Shown: positions 26,061 to 34,824 of the stretch, piece after piece
How the letters are laid out: each line of letters starts with the position of its first letter
How positions within the stretch are numbered: the first letter of the stretch is position 1
Source of the DNA: Methyloceanibacter sp.
Lineage (GTDB): Bacteria; Pseudomonadota; Alphaproteobacteria; Rhizobiales; Methyloligellaceae
Length of the DNA: 48,488 bases
Direction of reading: 5' to 3'
NCBI GenBank assembly: GCA_014380485.1
Contig: JACMJU010000030.1
Location: forward strand, 1-48,488
Made by a program: the position numbers and the translations under genes
Notes under the pieces: model-generated
What the model was told of the DNA's origin: nothing
Database searches by the model: none
The model's input: only the letters and a program-made list of their open reading frames with translations

Positions 26061-28817
26061 ATGAGCCGGCCGTTCTCCACTAATTCCACAGGGCTCCAGC
26101 GCGGACGCGGCGTCACCGCCGTGCTCGGCCCGACCAATACCGGCAAGACCCATCTCGCCATCGAGCGCATGCTTGCCCACGAGATCGGGATCATCGGGCT
26201 CCCGTTAAGACTCCTGGCGCGCGAAGTCTACGACAAGGTCGCCCTGCGCGCCGGCGCGGGCCAGGTCGCGCTCATCACCGGTGAGGAGAAGATCAAGCCT
26301 CCCTCCCCGCGCTTCTATGTCTGCACCGTCGAGGCCATGCCGCTCGAACTCGAGGCCGACTTCGTGGCCGTCGACGAGATTCAGCTCGCGGCCGACGGCG
26401 AGCGCGGCCATGTCTTCACCGATCGCTTGTTTCACGCCCGGGGCTTGAGCGAGACGCTTCTGCTCGGGGCCGCCACCATGCGCGACGCGATCCGCGAGGT
26501 CCTGCCCGGCGCCAATCTGGTGTCGCGCCCGCGCCTGTCGCAGCTGACCTATGCCGGCGATAAGAAGATCACGCGGCTGCCCCGCCGTTCGGCCATCGTC
26601 GGCTTCTCGGCCAGCGACGTCTATGCCATCGCCGAGCTGGTGAGACGCCAGCGCGGCGGCGCGGCGGTGGTGCTCGGCGCGCTTAGCCCGCGCACGCGCA
26701 ATGCGCAAGTTTCCCTCTATCAGAATGGCGATGTCGATTTCCTGGTGGCGACCGACGCCATCGGCATGGGACTCAATCTCGAGCTCGACCATGTGGCCTT
26801 CGCCGGTATTCGCAAGTTCGACGGGCAAAGCCATCGCAGTCTCACACCGGCAGAGCTTGGCCAGATCGCCGGCCGTGCCGGGCGCCACATGAATGACGGC
26901 ACGTTCGGCGTAACCGGCCAGGTCGCGCCCTTAGAGGCCGAACTCGTCGACCGGCTGGAGAACCATTCCTTCGACCAGGTGGGCGTGCTGCAATGGCGCA
27001 ATCGCAAGCTCGATTTCAGCTCGATCGAGCGGCTGAAGAACAGCTTGCGCGAGAGCCCGGACCATCGGCGGCTCAGCCGCGCCCGCATGGTCGACGACGT
27101 GATTGCGCTGGAAAATGTGAGCAACGACCCGGAGGTGCGCGACCGGGCGCAGGGACCGGCCGCGGTCGCGCTTCTGTGGGAGATGTGCCAGATCCCCGAC
27201 TATAGGAAGATCTCCGCGGCGAGCCATGCCGAGCTGGTCGCCACCCTCTACCGGTTTGTCATGAGCGACGAGGGCAAGATCCCGGCCGAATGGTTCGCCA
27301 ACCAAGTGGCGCTCACCGATCGCAGCGACGGTGACCTCGACACCCTCTCCAACCGGCTCGCCCAGATTCGTACCTGGACCTTCGTGTCGCATCATGCAGA
27401 ATGGCTTGACGATCCCGAGCATTGGCAGGGCCGCACCAGGGCCATCGAGGACACGCTGTCCGATGCGTTGCACGAGCGGTTGACGCAGCGCTTCGTCGAC
27501 CGGCGGACGAGCGTGTTGATGCGCCGCTTGCGCGACAAGGAGGAGATCGCGGCCGAGATCGCGCCTGACGGAAACATCCTGGTCGAGAACCATTTCGTCG
27601 GGCGGCTCGAAGGATTCCGCTTCACGCCTGACAGCTCGGGCGAGGGCATTCATGGCCGGGCCGCTCGACACGCGGCGGCCAAGGTGCTGGCGAGCGAACT
27701 CTTCAACCGCGCCGAGGCGCTTCACGGGGCGCCTGATGAGGCGATCGCGCTCACACCCAATGGCCGGATCGTATGGCAAGGCGCGGAGGTCGGCCGGCTC
27801 GAGCGCGGCGAAACAGCGCTGAAGCCCCGCATCCAGCTTCTGGCCGACGAGCGTCTTCCCGCCGCCGACCGCGACCGCCTCATGCAGCGCCTCGAAGCCT
27901 GGCTCGAGGCCGAGCTCGGGAACAAGCTCAAGCCGCTCGTGCTGCTCAGCGAGGCCACCGACTTGTCGGGGCTGGCCCGCGGTCTCGCTTATCAATTGAC
28001 CGAAGTTGTCGGGGTGCTTCGCCGCGAGGAGGCAGCGGCGGAGATCAAGGCGCTCGACCAGGACGCCCGCGCCCAGCTTCGCAAATACGGCGTCCGTTTC
28101 GGCGCCTTCAATGTCTACATTCCCGCCCTGCTCAAGCCGGCGGCGGCCGATTTGCTGTTGATCCTGTGGGCGCTCCACGCGGGCCGCGATCACGGGATCG
28201 ACCTCGAGGCGCTCCCGATGCGCCCGCAGCAAGGCCTGACCTCGGTTGAGGCGGGAAAGCTGATCCCGGAGCCTTATTGGCGTGCCGCGGGCTTCCATGT
28301 CGCCGGCGGGCGCGCGGTCCGCATCGACATGCTGGAACGGCTCTCCGACCTTATCCGCACGCGCATCGCGTTCCGCACCGCCGCGAGCGTCGACGCCGGC
28401 CCGGCGGGGGCGACCGGGGATGGCGGCTTTCGGGTGGTGCCTGAGCTGATGTCGGTGGTCGGTTGCTCGGGCGAAGAGTTCGCCTCGATCTTGAAGGCGC
28501 TCGGATTCAGGCGCGAGAGGAGGCCGCTTGCAGGAGCACAAGCGGCAGATCCGGAAGCGCCGGACGCCGCCTGCGCAGCCGAGGCGGTCGCCCTCGACGA
28601 GATCTGGCGTCCAGGCAAGCGCAGAGGAACACGTCACGACAAGGACGCGAGCCACAAGCCTCGGCGCGAACCGCGCGCCAAGACGCAAAAACCCGAGCGG
28701 CGACAGCCTCCGCCCCATCGCACGGAGGCAGAACGGAAGAGGGTCGAGCATTCGCCCTTCGCCGCCCTCGCCGCGCTCAAGGGGCGCCTTGCCGCGCGCC
28801 AACCGGGAGGAAGCTAG
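26061..28817 (+). CDS. Suv3-like DExH RNA helicase
   Basis: The 918-residue protein belongs to the Suv3 group of superfamily 2 helicases: Walker A GPTNTGKT (23-30), DEIQ as motif II (105-108), LGALSPRTRN, ATDAIGMGLNL, and motif VI QIAGRAGRH (from 268). Eukaryotic Suv3 unwinds RNA for the mitochondrial degradosome; the alphaproteobacterial protein probably works in RNA turnover, but this is inferred. The C-terminal 130 residues (after about 785) are charged and lysine/arginine-rich and probably disordered. It leads a helicase-S4-fdxA-carD order typical of alphaproteobacteria; the S4 gene begins eight bases after its stop. Confidence 0.92.
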   Translation: MSRPFSTNSTGLQRGRGVTAVLGPTNTGKTHLAIERMLAHEIGIIGLPLRLLAREVYDKVALRAGAGQVALITGEEKIKPPSPRFYVCTVEAMPLELEADFVAVDEIQLAADGERGHVFTDRLFHARGLSETLLLGAATMRDAIREVLPGANLVSRPRLSQLTYAGDKKITRLPRRSAIVGFSASDVYAIAELVRRQRGGAAVVLGALSPRTRNAQVSLYQNGDVDFLVATDAIGMGLNLELDHVAFAGIRKFDGQSHRSLTPAELGQIAGRAGRHMNDGTFGVTGQVAPLEAELVDRLENHSFDQVGVLQWRNRKLDFSSIERLKNSLRESPDHRRLSRARMVDDVIALENVSNDPEVRDRAQGPAAVALLWEMCQIPDYRKISAASHAELVATLYRFVMSDEGKIPAEWFANQVALTDRSDGDLDTLSNRLAQIRTWTFVSHHAEWLDDPEHWQGRTRAIEDTLSDALHERLTQRFVDRRTSVLMRRLRDKEEIAAEIAPDGNILVENHFVGRLEGFRFTPDSSGEGIHGRAARHAAAKVLASELFNRAEALHGAPDEAIALTPNGRIVWQGAEVGRLERGETALKPRIQLLADERLPAADRDRLMQRLEAWLEAELGNKLKPLVLLSEATDLSGLARGLAYQLTEVVGVLRREEAAAEIKALDQDARAQLRKYGVRFGAFNVYIPALLKPAAADLLLILWALHAGRDHGIDLEALPMRPQQGLTSVEAGKLIPEPYWRAAGFHVAGGRAVRIDMLERLSDLIRTRIAFRTAASVDAGPAGATGDGGFRVVPELMSVVGCSGEEFASILKALGFRRERRPLAGAQAADPEAPDAACAAEAVALDEIWRPGKRRGTRHDKDASHKPRREPRAKTQKPERRQPPPHRTEAERKRVEHSPFAALAALKGRLAARQPGGS

Positions 28818-28825
28818 CCTCGACG

Positions 28826-29191
28826 ATGCAGGCTCAACGCCTCGACAAGTGGCTGTGGTGTGCAAGGCTCGTGAAGACGCGGACGGGTGCTGCGCGGCTG
28901 GTCGAGGCCGGCAAGATCCGCGTTAATGGCGCCCGCGCGCTGAAACCGAGCCGCCTCGTTCAGGCTGGCGATGTCGTTACCGCAACGCCGCCGGGAAAGC
29001 TCGTGGTCGTGCGGGTGCTGGGAGCGGCAGAGCGCCGCGGCGCGGCGTGCCTGGCGCGGACCCTCTACGAGGATTTGACCCCGAAAGAACCCCTTGCACC
29101 CAATCGCGGGCTCGACGAAGGGCGTGGGAAGGGTCCCCGTCCAACCAAGCGAGATCGCCGGCGCATCGACGCATTGCGTGGCAGCACCTGA
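28826..29191 (+). CDS. S4-domain RNA-binding protein (HslR-like)
   Basis: The 121-residue protein has an S4 RNA-binding domain at residues 4-60 (RLDKWLWCARLVKTRTGAARLVEAGKIRVNG) like HslR/Hsp15, which binds 50S subunits carrying a stalled nascent chain. The tail is basic (KGPRPTKRDRRR). ATG at 28826 follows GGGAGGAAG (28805-28813), which supports this start over a longer frame inside the helicase gene. Proximity suggests co-transcription with the helicase. Confidence 0.9.
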   Translation: MQAQRLDKWLWCARLVKTRTGAARLVEAGKIRVNGARALKPSRLVQAGDVVTATPPGKLVVVRVLGAAERRGAACLARTLYEDLTPKEPLAPNRGLDEGRGKGPRPTKRDRRRIDALRGST

Positions 29192-29336
29192 ACGCCGATA
29201 TGCCACGAATGCCTTGCCGTCCGTCGCCTTGTGCTCGTGGCCCGATTGTTATAGGCAAGCGTTTCCGCGGGCGACTTTGGCGGCCCCAAGGGGCTAGAAT
29301 GCGGGCCGGTACAGGCCCCGAGAACGTGTGGAAGCG

Positions 29337-29675
29337 ATGACGTACATCGTCAACGAGTTTTGCATCAAGTGCAAGTACACCGATTGCGTCGAGGTCTGCC
29401 CCGTAGATTGTTTCTACGAGGGCGCCAATATGCTGGTGATTCACCCCGACGAGTGCATCGATTGCGGCGTGTGCGAGCCGGAATGCCCGGTTGACGCGAT
29501 TAAACCCGACACCGAACCCGGGCTCGATCGCTGGCTCGAAATCAACCGGAAATACGCGGAAACTTGGCCCAATATCACGACCAAGAAGCCGGCGCCCCCC
29601 GATGCCGACGCCTTTGTGTCCGAGCCCGACAAATTCGCGAAATACTTCTCGACCGAGCCAGGCGACGGAGACTAA
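29337..29675 (+). CDS. fdxA: 7Fe-8S ferredoxin FdxA
   Basis: The 112-residue ferredoxin opens [22 protein letters not shown], followed by [18 protein letters not shown]. The cysteine spacing fits one [3Fe-4S] and one [4Fe-4S] cluster as in Azotobacter FdI-type ferredoxins. The C-terminal extension after residue 60 ([15 protein letters not shown]) is typical. It transfers electrons in the cytoplasm; the partner is unknown. ATG at 29337 is chosen over an in-frame codon three residues upstream. Confidence 0.95.
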   Translation: MTYIVNEFCIKCKYTDCVEVCPVDCFYEGANMLVIHPDECIDCGVCEPECPVDAIKPDTEPGLDRWLEINRKYAETWPNITTKKPAPPDADAFVSEPDKFAKYFSTEPGDGD

Positions 29676-30031
29676 GTCCTTCAGGGAGTTAAGTGTTAAC
29701 CCTAGGGTCAAAATGTCGCATGTTGCGGTGCAAAAACGGCCCTGCTGCGGCGCGGGATGGCTTCCGGATTCACTAAGATTGTGTTATTGTCATGTCGAAA
29801 TGGCGCGGATTGTCGGCGCACTCGGCACCCGGAGAGGCGTCCCTATTTGGGCGCACTTTTTTTTCTGACTTGGGGAGGTGGCGCGATCAGGCTTCTGATC
29901 GGCGGCTCGCCTTGTCTACTGCCCCCGTCGTGGCGACGGACGCCAGGAACCCCTTCTGGCAAGGCACGGGCAAGCTCAGGTCATCCGGCAGAGGCGCCGC
30001 GCAAAACACATTTAGAGAGTGAGACGAGAGT
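29676..30031. other. Non-coding gap between fdxA and carD
   Basis: No gene is credible here; open frames lack family resemblance. The stretch holds AT-richer sequence after fdxA, the hairpin plus T-run annotated at 29837-29864, and then about 165 bases leading to carD that must include its promoter or leader. No clean -35/-10 pair was found. Confidence 0.6.
29837..29864 (+). terminator. Rho-independent terminator or carD attenuator
   Basis: GCG-T-CCC, loop TATTT, then GGGCGC form a six-pair stem with one bulged base, followed by AC and eight T residues (29857-29864). It lies 162 bases after the fdxA stop and 168 bases before carD, so it may end fdxA transcripts or act as a leader attenuator for carD. 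Confidence 0.5.
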
Positions 30032-30598
30032 ATGGCTGAAAAAAAGAAACCACAGCAAAGACACGGCTTTCGTACCAACGAGTATATCGTCTACCCGGCC
30101 CACGGCGTCGGCCGGATCGTCAGTATCGAAGAGCAAGAGATTGCCGGTGCCAAGCTCGAGTTGTTCGTCATCAACTTCGAGAAGGATAAGATGACGCTCA
30201 GAGTGCCGACTGCAAAGCTCGCGAGTGTCGGCATGCGCAAGCTGGCGGAAGAGAAGATCGTGAAGAAGGCGCTCGGCACGCTCAAGGGCAAGGCGCGCGT
30301 CAAGCGCACCATGTGGTCCCGGCGCGCGCAGGAATACGAAGCCAAGATCAATTCCGGCGATCTCGTCTCCATTGCCGAGGTCGTGCGCGATCTCTACCGT
30401 TCGGAGGCGCAGCCCGAGCAATCCTATTCCGAACGCCAACTTTACGAGGCCGCGCTCGACCGCATGGCCCGGGAGATCGCGGCGGTCGAGAAGTTGGACG
30501 AGGCCAGCGCCGTCGCCAAGATCGACGACGTGCTCGCCAAGACCGCGCGGCACGCCAAGATCGCGGCCGAGGCCGAGGCACGCATCCGCGCGGCCTAA
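30032..30598 (+). CDS. carD: CarD/CdnL family RNA polymerase-binding regulator
   Basis: The 188-residue protein begins with a polar, basic lead and then the CarD RNA-polymerase-interaction domain (EYIVYPAHGVGRIVSIEEQEIAG...LELFVINFEKDKMTLRVP) and continues into the helical DNA-binding part (WSRRAQEYEAKINSGD, YSERQLYEAALDRMAREIA). CdnL proteins stabilise open promoter complexes, notably at rRNA promoters, and are needed for normal growth in Caulobacter. It sits after fdxA as in other alphaproteobacteria. The ATG follows a GAGAC-GAGAG purine stretch. Confidence 0.94.
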   Translation: MAEKKKPQQRHGFRTNEYIVYPAHGVGRIVSIEEQEIAGAKLELFVINFEKDKMTLRVPTAKLASVGMRKLAEEKIVKKALGTLKGKARVKRTMWSRRAQEYEAKINSGDLVSIAEVVRDLYRSEAQPEQSYSERQLYEAALDRMAREIAAVEKLDEASAVAKIDDVLAKTARHAKIAAEAEARIRAA

Positions 30599-30652
30599 GG
30601 CCGAATTGCACCCGGCGTGATCCGTCCGGGCAGCCATCACGCTGCTCGGCTT

Positions 30653-30681
30653 AGCCCCCGCCAAGTTCGTCCCCGGGGGCT
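30653..30681. terminator. GC-rich hairpin between convergent carD and TPR genes
   Basis: AGCCCCCG (30653-30660) pairs with CGGGGGCT (30674-30681) around a 13-base loop, ending exactly at the stop of the TPR gene. It has no T-run on either strand. Its position suggests a shared, possibly bidirectional, end for the two transcripts. Confidence 0.45.
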
Positions 30682-32346
30682 CTATCCGCATCCGATCTGA
30701 CCCATCAGCACCTTCAGCTCGACCGCTTCGGTGTGGGCGTCTATCTCGACGCAGAGCGCGAGCGACTTGCGCAGCCCCTCGCAGGCCACCCCGGTCTCCC
30801 CGCGCGCATGCGCGAGCACGGCAAGATTCCGCATCTGCATGGCGATGGAACGCTTGTCGGCCGCGTCGCGCGCAGCGTCGAGGGCAACGTTAAATTCTTC
30901 CTCGGCGTCGGCCAGGCGTCCGTTGTCGAGATAGAGGGCACCGAGATTGCCGGCAGCCCTGGCCACGCCGGCTGCATCGTTCACCCCCATGAAGAGTTCG
31001 ATGGCCTTGCGGTAGCTGGCCTCGGCTTGTTCGACCCGCTTCAAGGCGCGGTGAACGTTGGCGAGATTGAACATCGCCTGGGCCGCGAGCTCGGGAAGAT
31101 CGAGTTCCTGATATAGGCGAAGGCTCTCTTCGAAGCGGGAGGCGGCCTCATCGAAGCGGGCTTTCTCGAACAGGACCGTGCCGAGATTGAGATTGGCCCG
31201 GGCAACCCCGTCCTTGTGCTCCAGACGTCGCTCCAGTTGCAGCGCCTGGCGGACCATCTCCTCGGCGCGGTCGAGATCGTGCGTCTCACGATAAAGCAGA
31301 GCGAGATTGCCGGCGGCGACGGAGGCGATCGCCATTTCGCCCAGCCGGTCGGCGATGGTGAAGCTCTTGAGCAGCATCTGCTCGGCTTCGGCAGACTTGC
31401 CGAGGCTTTGCAGCAACAGGCCAAGATCGGCGTAGAGCTGGGCGAGGCCGAGCTCATATTTGTTTTCGGTGCACAGCGCCGCGGCCTGATTGTAATTGGC
31501 GAGGGCGCCCTCGAGATCGCCCGCCTTCATCTGCGCGCTCGCGAGCGCCATGAGCGCATCGACCAGCGCCTTTGGGTCGCCATGCGCCTCGAAGCTGCGC
31601 TTGGCGGCGGTGAACTTCTCGATTGCCTCGGGAAGACGTTTGCGCCTGAAATGGATCACGCCGGCAAACATGTCGATCAGGCCGGCAATGTCCTGGCGCG
31701 CCCCCTGCCCGGCGCCGGCCTGCGCCGTCGCCATCAAGGCCTCGACGCTCGGAAGGTCGCCCAACCTGAACTGAACGAGGGCGAGCGCCAGGAGATTTTC
31801 GGCACCGGCCGGATCGAGCTCGAAAGCCTGGCGAAAAAGGTCGAGCGCCGCTTGCGTGTCTTCCGGCAGGGTCAAAGCCCCTTGATGGCGGAGCGCGGAA
31901 GCGGCTTGGCGTGAGGCTTGTTCTGCCTCGGCGCGCTTGGCCCGCGCTAATCCGGCTAAGATCTCGGTTCCGGGCGCGCTGTGGGCCGATGTGAGCCGCT
32001 CGATGGCACGCCTGGAAATCCGCGGGTCTTGCGCCGACAGGGCGAGAACCGCTTCGGCGACCAATGTCTTGATGCTGTTGCTCTCCTTGAGCGAGAAGCG
32101 ATCCCCCTCCTCCTGTGAGCGGGTCATCATCTTGCCCGCGAGCAGGACTGCAATCTTCTCGGCGACGATCCTCCTTTGCTCTTCCCGGCGGGTCCGCGCC
32201 TGCCACAAGATGACGGCAAGCGAAATGAGCAAAACAGCCAGAACGCCCACGACGAGCAAGACGTTCAGGACTGTCGCCCCGTCGAGCGGAAAGACGCGGG
32301 TAAAGGACTCCATGGCGCTGGTTGCACGCTCCCCCTTGGTCTGCAT
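30682..32346 (-). CDS. Membrane-anchored tetratricopeptide-repeat protein
   Basis: The 554-residue protein has one N-terminal membrane segment (about residues 28-48, VLNVLLVVGVLAVLLISLAVILW), a charged linker (ARTRREEQRR), and then a long helical array of TPR units. The later ones have a 40-residue period (AGNLALLYRETHDLDRAEEM, NLGTVLFEKARFDEAASRFE, NLANVHRALKRVEQAEASYR, NLGALYLDNGRLADAEEEFN). TPRs mediate protein contacts; no enzymatic domain is visible. An ATG at 32313 (MESFTRVF) is an alternative start 11 codons in; neither has a convincing ribosome-binding site. It follows the thermonuclease-fold gene by 31 bases. Confidence 0.85.
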   Translation of the reverse strand: MQTKGERATSAMESFTRVFPLDGATVLNVLLVVGVLAVLLISLAVILWQARTRREEQRRIVAEKIAVLLAGKMMTRSQEEGDRFSLKESNSIKTLVAEAVLALSAQDPRISRRAIERLTSAHSAPGTEILAGLARAKRAEAEQASRQAASALRHQGALTLPEDTQAALDLFRQAFELDPAGAENLLALALVQFRLGDLPSVEALMATAQAGAGQGARQDIAGLIDMFAGVIHFRRKRLPEAIEKFTAAKRSFEAHGDPKALVDALMALASAQMKAGDLEGALANYNQAAALCTENKYELGLAQLYADLGLLLQSLGKSAEAEQMLLKSFTIADRLGEMAIASVAAGNLALLYRETHDLDRAEEMVRQALQLERRLEHKDGVARANLNLGTVLFEKARFDEAASRFEESLRLYQELDLPELAAQAMFNLANVHRALKRVEQAEASYRKAIELFMGVNDAAGVARAAGNLGALYLDNGRLADAEEEFNVALDAARDAADKRSIAMQMRNLAVLAHARGETGVACEGLRKSLALCVEIDAHTEAVELKVLMGQIGCG

Positions 32347-32377
32347 CGGCAGTTACGAGAACTATGCCACCGTCCGG

Positions 32378-33250
32378 CTATAACGCGATAGCAGGTCCGT
32401 TTCGGCGTGACGGGGGTGTCGCGTTCTCCGCGCCGCCGCCCTCCGGCAAAAGCTCGATCTGATCGGGATGGCTCGCCTCGATCATGGGACCGTTTCGCCA
32501 GGCGAGCCAACCCCGCACGCGCAGGCGCTTGCCGGAAAGGGCGTTCAGATCGAGCCCGGCGCGGGCAAAGGCGGCGGCGTCTCTGCGCGCGATGCTGATG
32601 GTGAAGTCGCTCCGCCAGTCCGGGGCGAAATTCAGATAGAGGCGGCCGCTCCCCTGTCCGACCGCCGCGACCGTGCCCTCGACGAGCTGATAGGAATGAA
32701 TGAGGCCACCTAGGCGTTTTACGTCGAGCGCATTTTCGATGCGATAGGCCGAGGAAGCCCACAGGCCGAGCCGCTTGGCCCGGGCCTCACGCTCGCGGAC
32801 GAGAAGCTCTGCCACGCAGGCGCGATTATCGGGGAGAGAATAGACGCGGGCCAAACCCCTGCCGATAAGCTCGTCCTGGAGCCATAGTTGGCTGCCGTCC
32901 GTGACGACGAAGACCTGGGCGAGAAGGTGGCCGTGCCGGTCGGTGCGTTGTCCGCCGAACCTCAATTCGATTGCTTTCCCGGAAGCAAGGCTCTCGAGAG
33001 CCTCCTTGGCCTCGTTCACCAGGGGCCAGGGGTCATCGCCGCGCCAACCGAGCGGCGGCATCGGCGCCTTGGCCCCAATCAGCTTCACGGTCCTGCCGTC
33101 AGCGAGTTTGAGCGTCTCGCCGTCGAGCACCGAAGCGAGCGCGGCAGGCTCGGACGGCGGTAAGTCGCAAGCCTGCGCCAGGGGCGAGAAGGCGGTGGCA
33201 AGCCAAGCCACCCCGGCCCAGGCAATGCTTCTGGCCGCCCTCATGATCAT
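32378..33250 (-). CDS. Exported thermonuclease (SNase)-fold protein with a degenerate active site
   Basis: The roughly 290-residue protein has a signal peptide (SIAWAGVAWLATAFSPLAQA, then Cys) and a staphylococcal-nuclease-like domain (LDGETLKLADGRTVKLIGAKAP; TDRHGHLLAQVFV; ELIGRGLARVYSLPDNRACVAELL). Residues needed for nuclease action look replaced: Lys in the usual VRL arginine position, Ala-Lys-Ala-Pro where GIDAPE is expected, and His where the second arginine (DRYGR) stands. A C-terminal domain (about 175-270) is OB-like and unassigned. Catalysis is doubtful; a binding role is possible. In-frame ATGs at 33283, 33250 and 33244 compete; 33250 or 33244 put the signal peptide at the start. 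Confidence 0.8.
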   Translation of the reverse strand: MIMRAARSIAWAGVAWLATAFSPLAQACDLPPSEPAALASVLDGETLKLADGRTVKLIGAKAPMPPLGWRGDDPWPLVNEAKEALESLASGKAIELRFGGQRTDRHGHLLAQVFVVTDGSQLWLQDELIGRGLARVYSLPDNRACVAELLVREREARAKRLGLWASSAYRIENALDVKRLGGLIHSYQLVEGTVAAVGQGSGRLYLNFAPDWRSDFTISIARRDAAAFARAGLDLNALSGKRLRVRGWLAWRNGPMIEASHPDQIELLPEGGGAENATPPSRRNGPAIAL

Positions 33251-33339
33251 GACGCATCTTAGGGATGAGGGCTCAAGATGCACAAGCGGGCGGGGCGAGA
33301 AGCCAATACGGGAAATAGCGGCGCTTACATCAAAGAGCC

Positions 33340-33347
33340 TATATAAA
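33340..33347 (+). promoter_or_regulatory. Putative -10 element of the tRNA-Arg gene
   Basis: TATATAAA lies 23 bases upstream of the mature tRNA start in an otherwise GC-rich setting. A matching -35 at 16-18 bases is not evident (TTACAT at 33325 is too close). Confidence 0.35.
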
Positions 33348-33370
33348 GAGCCGGAAACGCTTCAGGCTTC

Positions 33371-33447
33371 GACCCCGTAGCTCAGTCGGATAGAGCATCA
33401 GATTCCTAATCTGAGGGTCGCGTGTTCGAATCACGCCGGGGTCACCA
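33371..33447 (+). tRNA. tRNA-Arg (anticodon CCT), CCA encoded
   Basis: A full cloverleaf can be drawn: acceptor GACCCCG/CGGGGTC, D arm GCTC-AGTCGGATA-GAGC, anticodon arm TCAGA-TTCCTAA-TCTGA with anticodon CCT, variable loop GGGTC, T arm GCGTG-TTCGAAT-CACGC, discriminator A and encoded CCA. It reads AGG codons. It lies exactly where core gene content ends and accessory content begins; tRNA-Arg(CCU) genes are known integration sites. Confidence 0.97.
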
Positions 33448-33456
33448 CCGCTCATT

Positions 33457-33504
33457 CCCCAATTCGGTTCGCCAAACTTCACCGGTGAACTCTCGAGATT
33501 GGGG
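33457..33504. repeat. Nested palindrome directly behind tRNA-Arg
   Basis: CCCCAAT (33457-33463) pairs with ATTGGGG (33498-33504), enclosing a perfect 12-base palindrome TTCACCGGTGAA (33478-33489). It starts ten bases after the tRNA CCA. It could end the tRNA transcript (no T-run) or be a remnant of an integration junction. The remaining 200 bases to the next gene show nothing else. Confidence 0.5.
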
Positions 33505-33699
33505 TGGCGCGGGGCGCTTCCTCCCGGGCCACCGGGCGGATTGATTTGATCGCATCGGCGGTGTATGGCGCAGGTCAGGGCCGCGGGGCAATAGGCAGTT
33601 TGCCGATGTACGGCTCATGACGAGGATCGCGTTTGGTCCCGTCGCGGTGCTGATTTGGGGACGTTCCTACTTTACGATAAGCATCGGGGCCGGCCATCC

Positions 33700-34626
33700 A
33701 TGCGGATCGCGTACCTGATCCTCGCCCACCATCAACCCCGACATCTCGGCGCCCTGATCGAGCGGCTCGACGATGGCAACGCCCGCTTCTTTGTACATCT
33801 CGACCAGAAGAGCGACATCGTGCCCTTTCGCAACGCCATTAGGTCGGCAAGGGCGATGCTTTTGGACGAACGTCTGCCGATCGCGTGGGGCGAGTGGAAC
33901 ATGGTTCAGGCGACGCTTGACCTGCTGCGCCGCGCCCATCAGCAGAGTCCGAGCACCCACTATCAACTTCTATCGGGCGACTGTTATCCGATCAAATCCA
34001 ATCAGGAAATCGCAGCCAAGCTTAGCAGCGGTAATTTCAACTACATCACCATCAACGAGCAAATGAAACCCGGGTCGCGCTTTTATGATCGGCTGCTTTA
34101 TCGCCGGTCCGACAGGCACCTAATCAACTTTCTAAAGCGACGACGTAGCCTCGCAAGGCTAAACATCCCGACCTATGTCGGCCGGCTCATCAAGAGAGTA
34201 CGTGGCAAACAGGACCGCTTCACGGGACGAACGCTGCCGGCGGGCATAAAGCCGTACAAGGGCGGGCAATGGTGGTGCCTTACCCATGACTGTGCACGAT
34301 ATGTGCTGGACTATGCCGAGGCCAATCCCCGTTTCGTGCAGTTCTTTCGCTCGACCCGTATCCCGGACGAGTCGTTTTTTCATACCATCATCGCCAACTC
34401 GGAATTCGTGCACACGCTCTCACCCGGCCGTCCGCGAGGGGTGATATCCGGTAACCATTATGTTCGGTGGCGAAAGGTCAATGACTACTTCAAATCCCGA
34501 GTGCTGAAGGAAGGTGATTTCGATGAGGTCGTGGCAAGCCAGGCCTGTTTTGCGCGCAAGTTCAGCGAAACACAGTCCGGCGAGCTGATCAGACTCCTCC
34601 ACGAGAGGATCAGCGATCGCGGGTGA
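33700..34626 (+). CDS. Core-2/I-branching-type glycosyltransferase (GT14-like)
   Basis: The 308-residue protein matches the Branch family (PF02485): MRIAYLILAHHQP at the start, FFVHLDQKSD, AWGEWNMVQATLDLLR, YQLLSGDCYPIKS, KGGQWWCLTHDCARYVL and IPDESFFHTIIANS. Relatives transfer GlcNAc or xylose; in bacteria they appear in exopolysaccharide and surface-glycan clusters. No signal peptide or membrane segment is seen, so it is cytoplasmic or peripheral. ATG at 33700 is the family-like start; an upstream TTG adds 15 unrelated residues. It is the first gene after tRNA-Arg, paired with a second glycosyltransferase. No polymerase or flippase lies nearby. Confidence 0.87.
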   Translation: MRIAYLILAHHQPRHLGALIERLDDGNARFFVHLDQKSDIVPFRNAIRSARAMLLDERLPIAWGEWNMVQATLDLLRRAHQQSPSTHYQLLSGDCYPIKSNQEIAAKLSSGNFNYITINEQMKPGSRFYDRLLYRRSDRHLINFLKRRRSLARLNIPTYVGRLIKRVRGKQDRFTGRTLPAGIKPYKGGQWWCLTHDCARYVLDYAEANPRFVQFFRSTRIPDESFFHTIIANSEFVHTLSPGRPRGVISGNHYVRWRKVNDYFKSRVLKEGDFDEVVASQACFARKFSETQSGELIRLLHERISDRG

Positions 34627-34635
34627 GCCTGAAAC

Positions 34636-34658
34636 CGGAGCCCTCTCTCCCGGCTCCG
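34636..34658 (+). terminator. Hairpin after the GT14-like gene
   Basis: CGGAGCC (34636-34642) and GGCTCCG (34652-34658) form a seven-pair stem with a nine-base loop, nine bases after the stop. There is no T-run, so termination is only suggested by position. Confidence 0.4.
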
Positions 34659-34824
34659 ACCTGAGCCGAGAGCGTGATGCCATGACCACAGTTGTGTTGC
34701 CGCCCTCTGCCCTCGACAAGGTCGAGGCAAAAATATCGTAGGATAGGAATGTAACCGTCATATTATAGGCGGCGGTGAACGGCGACGCATCGCCCCTCTG
34801 GGGAATGTCTGTAGCGTTTCCTGC

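Noticed and set aside
26931-28865. 644-codon minus-strand open frame opposite the helicase gene
   Set aside because: Antisense shadow of a helicase with complete motifs; Arg/Glu/Leu-biased sequence without domains.
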